DNA of 64,000 nt, from assembly GCF_047372505.1 (NCBI RefSeq), contig NZ_JBKBEU010000001.1, positions 620,001 to 684,000 of the forward strand, given 5' to 3'. Source of the stretch: Phaeobacter cretensis (GTDB taxonomy: Bacteria; Pseudomonadota; Alphaproteobacteria; Rhodobacterales; Rhodobacteraceae). Each line of letters opens with the position of its first letter. Position 1 is the stretch's first letter. Made by a program: the position numbers and the translations under genes. The notes beneath the pieces were generated by a model that was given only the letters and a program-made list of their open reading frames with translations, did not search any database and was not told the DNA's origin. Of this stretch, positions 61,985-64,000 are shown in pieces.

Positions 61985-63022
61985 TTAGCCGCCGTGTTTT
62001 TCGATCAGGCCTTTTGCCTTAGCTATGAGCGCGCGGGCGTCTATGCCTTTGGCATCCATTTCCGCCACCCAACGATCAACAACCGGCCGGGAGCGGTCCT
62101 TAAACCGGGCGACCTCAGCCTCGGACAGCTGGATGATTGTATTGCCCGCATCTTCGGCAATTTCCCTGCCGGGCGCATCTTTCTCCCACATCACTCTGGC
62201 AGCCATCTCAGAAAGAATAAGTCCGGATTCTGCATCAATCGCGGCACGGATGTCTTCAGGCAGGCTGTTATACTTGGCTCGGTTCATAGCCAGAACAATC
62301 GTAGCGGTATAAAGAGATTCCTCTCCAACAAACTCTGTATGGTGTGTAACCAGCTCAGAGAGTTTGATCGCAGGCGTGACTTCCCATGGGATCACTGTGC
62401 CCGAAACCACCCCTTTTGACAGGGCCTCGGGAATGGCAGGCAAAGGGAGCCCGACCGGCGTTGCCCCCAGTTCCTTGAGCATGTCGTTGATGACACGCGT
62501 TGGTGCACGTATCTTTAGCCCCTCCAGGTCTTCAACCTGTTTCACAGCAGACGCTGTATGGATAACGCCCGGACCATGAACCCACGCCCCCAGAACCTTG
62601 ACGTCTTTGTACTCACCGTCCTGCAGGTCCGTTTCGACCAAATCCTGAAATGCTTTTGATGTGGCCACCGGATCGGTCATCATAAAGGGCAGCTCGAAAA
62701 CTTCGGTTTGTGGGAAGCGGCCAGGGGTATATCCTACAACAGTCATGATGATATCAGCCACGCCGTCAATGGCCTGGTCCATCAGCCCCGATGGTTTGCC
62801 GCCAAGGGCCATTGAGTCGAAATGTTCGATCTTTAGCTTGCCACCTGCACGCTCCTCAACGGCGGTTGCCCAGGGTTTGAGAATATGTTTCGGCACCGTT
62901 GCCGGTGCCGGCAAGAACTGGTGCAGGTTAAGTGTAACCTCCTGCGCCAGTGCGCTTGCAGGCATAAGCCCAATAGCCAACACAGCAGTCGCCGCGAATT
63001 TGAGGCTTGTAAGACGTTTCAT
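61985..63022 (-). CDS. TRAP transporter substrate-binding protein (DctP family)
   Basis: A 345-residue periplasmic protein with a Sec signal (AATAVLAIGLMPASALAQ). The mature part has the DctP pattern: HQFLPAPATVPKHILKPWA, GLMDQAIDGVADI, LEGLKIRAPTRVINDMLKEL (the Arg binds the ligand carboxylate) and the FVGEESLYTATIVLAMN region. The DctQ and DctM membrane subunits are not in the window. It follows a P450 gene by 33 bases, so they may share a transcript. Confidence 0.93.
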   Translation of the reverse strand: MKRLTSLKFAATAVLAIGLMPASALAQEVTLNLHQFLPAPATVPKHILKPWATAVEERAGGKLKIEHFDSMALGGKPSGLMDQAIDGVADIIMTVVGYTPGRFPQTEVFELPFMMTDPVATSKAFQDLVETDLQDGEYKDVKVLGAWVHGPGVIHTASAVKQVEDLEGLKIRAPTRVINDMLKELGATPVGLPLPAIPEALSKGVVSGTVIPWEVTPAIKLSELVTHHTEFVGEESLYTATIVLAMNRAKYNSLPEDIRAAIDAESGLILSEMAARVMWEKDAPGREIAEDAGNTIIQLSEAEVARFKDRSRPVVDRWVAEMDAKGIDARALIAKAKGLIEKHGG

Positions 63023-63055
63023 GTGGTTCCTCCCTTTTTTATATCTCGTGCTTTA

Positions 63056-64000
63056 TCAGTTCAGCGTAACAGGCAGGCTGAGTGGCCCGCGAAAACCAAA
63101 TCCCCAAAACTTGACTGCACCGGGGTCCTGCAAACTCATCTTTGGAAACCGGTCAAACAGCATCGGAAGAACGATCTGCGCCAACATCCTTCGGGCGATA
63201 TGGGTGCCCTGGCAGAAATGCGGGCCATTCCCGAATGCCTGGTGGGGTGTTTTGGGGCGAAAGATATTAAACTCTTCCGGCCTGTCATACAGATCCTCAT
63301 CGTGACAGGCTGAGGCTTGCGAAGTCATCACCACTTCGCCTTTGGCAATCGCATGACCGCGGATTTCGGTGTCTTCCATCGCAAGGCGCGAACTGACCTG
63401 TATCGGGGCCACCCAGCGTATCCCCTCTTCAAAAGCAGCATTCCAAAGCGTGTCGGCCTTGCAGGCCTCAAATTGCTCAGGGTTTGTAAGCAACCCATAG
63501 AGAATGGTGAGCAGCGCATCACGCGGCTCGTTTATTCCGCCCCCAATTGCGATCTTGATATTGGCATGGATCTGGCTTTTCTCGATTGGGTGATCCGCGT
63601 TGACCATGGCCGATAACGCGGATTGATCGGGCGTGGCACTGACCCGTTTGATGCACTTGTCGAACAACGCGTCCATTGCCGTGTTGGCACGGTCCGAGAC
63701 ATCATAAAGTTCAGGCGCATTGCCGAAATTGCCTGCCCCGTCAATCAACGCCTGTGACCAGTGGATCATCTCTTGGTCTGACGCCTCCGGAATGCCCAGA
63801 AGATGGGTTAGGCAACGGGCTGACAGTGGTGCCGCGAGTGCGGAAAACAAATCAACCGTTTCGCCGCGTGGCAGTCGCCCGATATAGTTTTCTGCCACTT
63901 GTGTATAAATATCTTGCCAACATCCGGTGATGTTACGGGGCGCAAAGGCCGGAGCCATGGCATTGCGCTCTCGTTTATGAGCTTCACCATCCTTACGCAT
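63056..64000 (-). CDS. Cytochrome P450 (N-terminus beyond the window)
   Basis: At least 314 residues of a bacterial class I P450. I-helix region AIGGGINEPRDAL (with the usual acid/Thr partly altered: E-P-R in place of ET), EEGIRWVAP (ExxR-like region upstream of the meander) and the haem loop FGNGPHFCQGTHIARR with the thiolate Cys. HKRERNAMAPAFAPRNI is internal P450 sequence, so the true start lies beyond 64000. It is upstream of and co-directional with the TRAP gene. A soluble redox partner is not in the window. Confidence 0.92.
   Translation of the reverse strand: MRKDGEAHKRERNAMAPAFAPRNITGCWQDIYTQVAENYIGRLPRGETVDLFSALAAPLSARCLTHLLGIPEASDQEMIHWSQALIDGAGNFGNAPELYDVSDRANTAMDALFDKCIKRVSATPDQSALSAMVNADHPIEKSQIHANIKIAIGGGINEPRDALLTILYGLLTNPEQFEACKADTLWNAAFEEGIRWVAPIQVSSRLAMEDTEIRGHAIAKGEVVMTSQASACHDEDLYDRPEEFNIFRPKTPHQAFGNGPHFCQGTHIARRMLAQIVLPMLFDRFPKMSLQDPGAVKFWGFGFRGPLSLPVTLN

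Overview
The window looks like a chromosomal segment from an alphaproteobacterium of the Rhodobacteraceae (Roseobacter group). This is inferred from moderately GC-rich coding DNA, a Tat-exported ABC binding protein, TRAP transport, a PIN/ASCH/SRAP cargo region, an HK97-type siphophage module and many protein sequences of roseobacter character. The species cannot be named from the sequence alone.

Layout. (1) 1-13.5 kb is chromosome: a nitroreductase, dtd, a four-gene ABC importer operon of the peptide/nickel class (binding protein, two permeases, fused double ATPase), a type I phosphodiesterase, a secreted YARHG-like protein, an esterase, an acyl-CoA synthetase and an ABC exporter. (2) 13.58-54.48 kb is one apparently complete prophage of about 41 kb, integrated into the 3' end of a tRNA-Gly(TCC) gene. 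A 21-bp copy of the tRNA end lies at both borders, and each border carries three 12-bp tandem repeats that look like integrase arm sites. (3) 54.5-64 kb is chromosome again: tRNA-Gly, a CoxG-like protein, a LuxR regulator / FIST / hybrid kinase operon resembling NosP-NahK nitric oxide signalling, a CbiX-like chelatase, yaeQ, a TRAP binding protein and a P450 cut by the window edge.

Inside the prophage, the left 9 kb is cargo: a zinc-ribbon protein, SRAP, an RTX protein, a tightly overlapping three-gene cassette (XRE-ASCH, PIN-GNAT-PUA-like, archaeal-adenylate-kinase-like NTPase), a two-gene unit of unknown function and an HTH protein. From 22.5 to 46.8 kb a long leftward operon carries, in transcription order, a Cro-like gene, replication genes, HNH, terminase, portal, protease, capsid, connectors, tail tube, a tail chaperone with a GGGAAAC slippery site, tape measure, a short tail-tip set, holin, endolysin and overlapping Rz/Rz1. 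Lysogeny control lies at 46.8-48.9 kb, where five copies of the palindrome TTGGCAAATGCCAA (two with one or more changes) sit between divergent genes and in the spacers of three promoter-like sequences. A rightward operon (48.97-53.1 kb) carries a cytosine methyltransferase with eight internal repeats and several small genes, and meets the leftward integrase gene.

The best candidates for something little described are the XRE-ASCH / PIN-GNAT-PUA / kinase cassette, the two-gene unit at 19.8-21 kb, and the operator-in-spacer switch whose repressor candidates have no self-cleaving domain.
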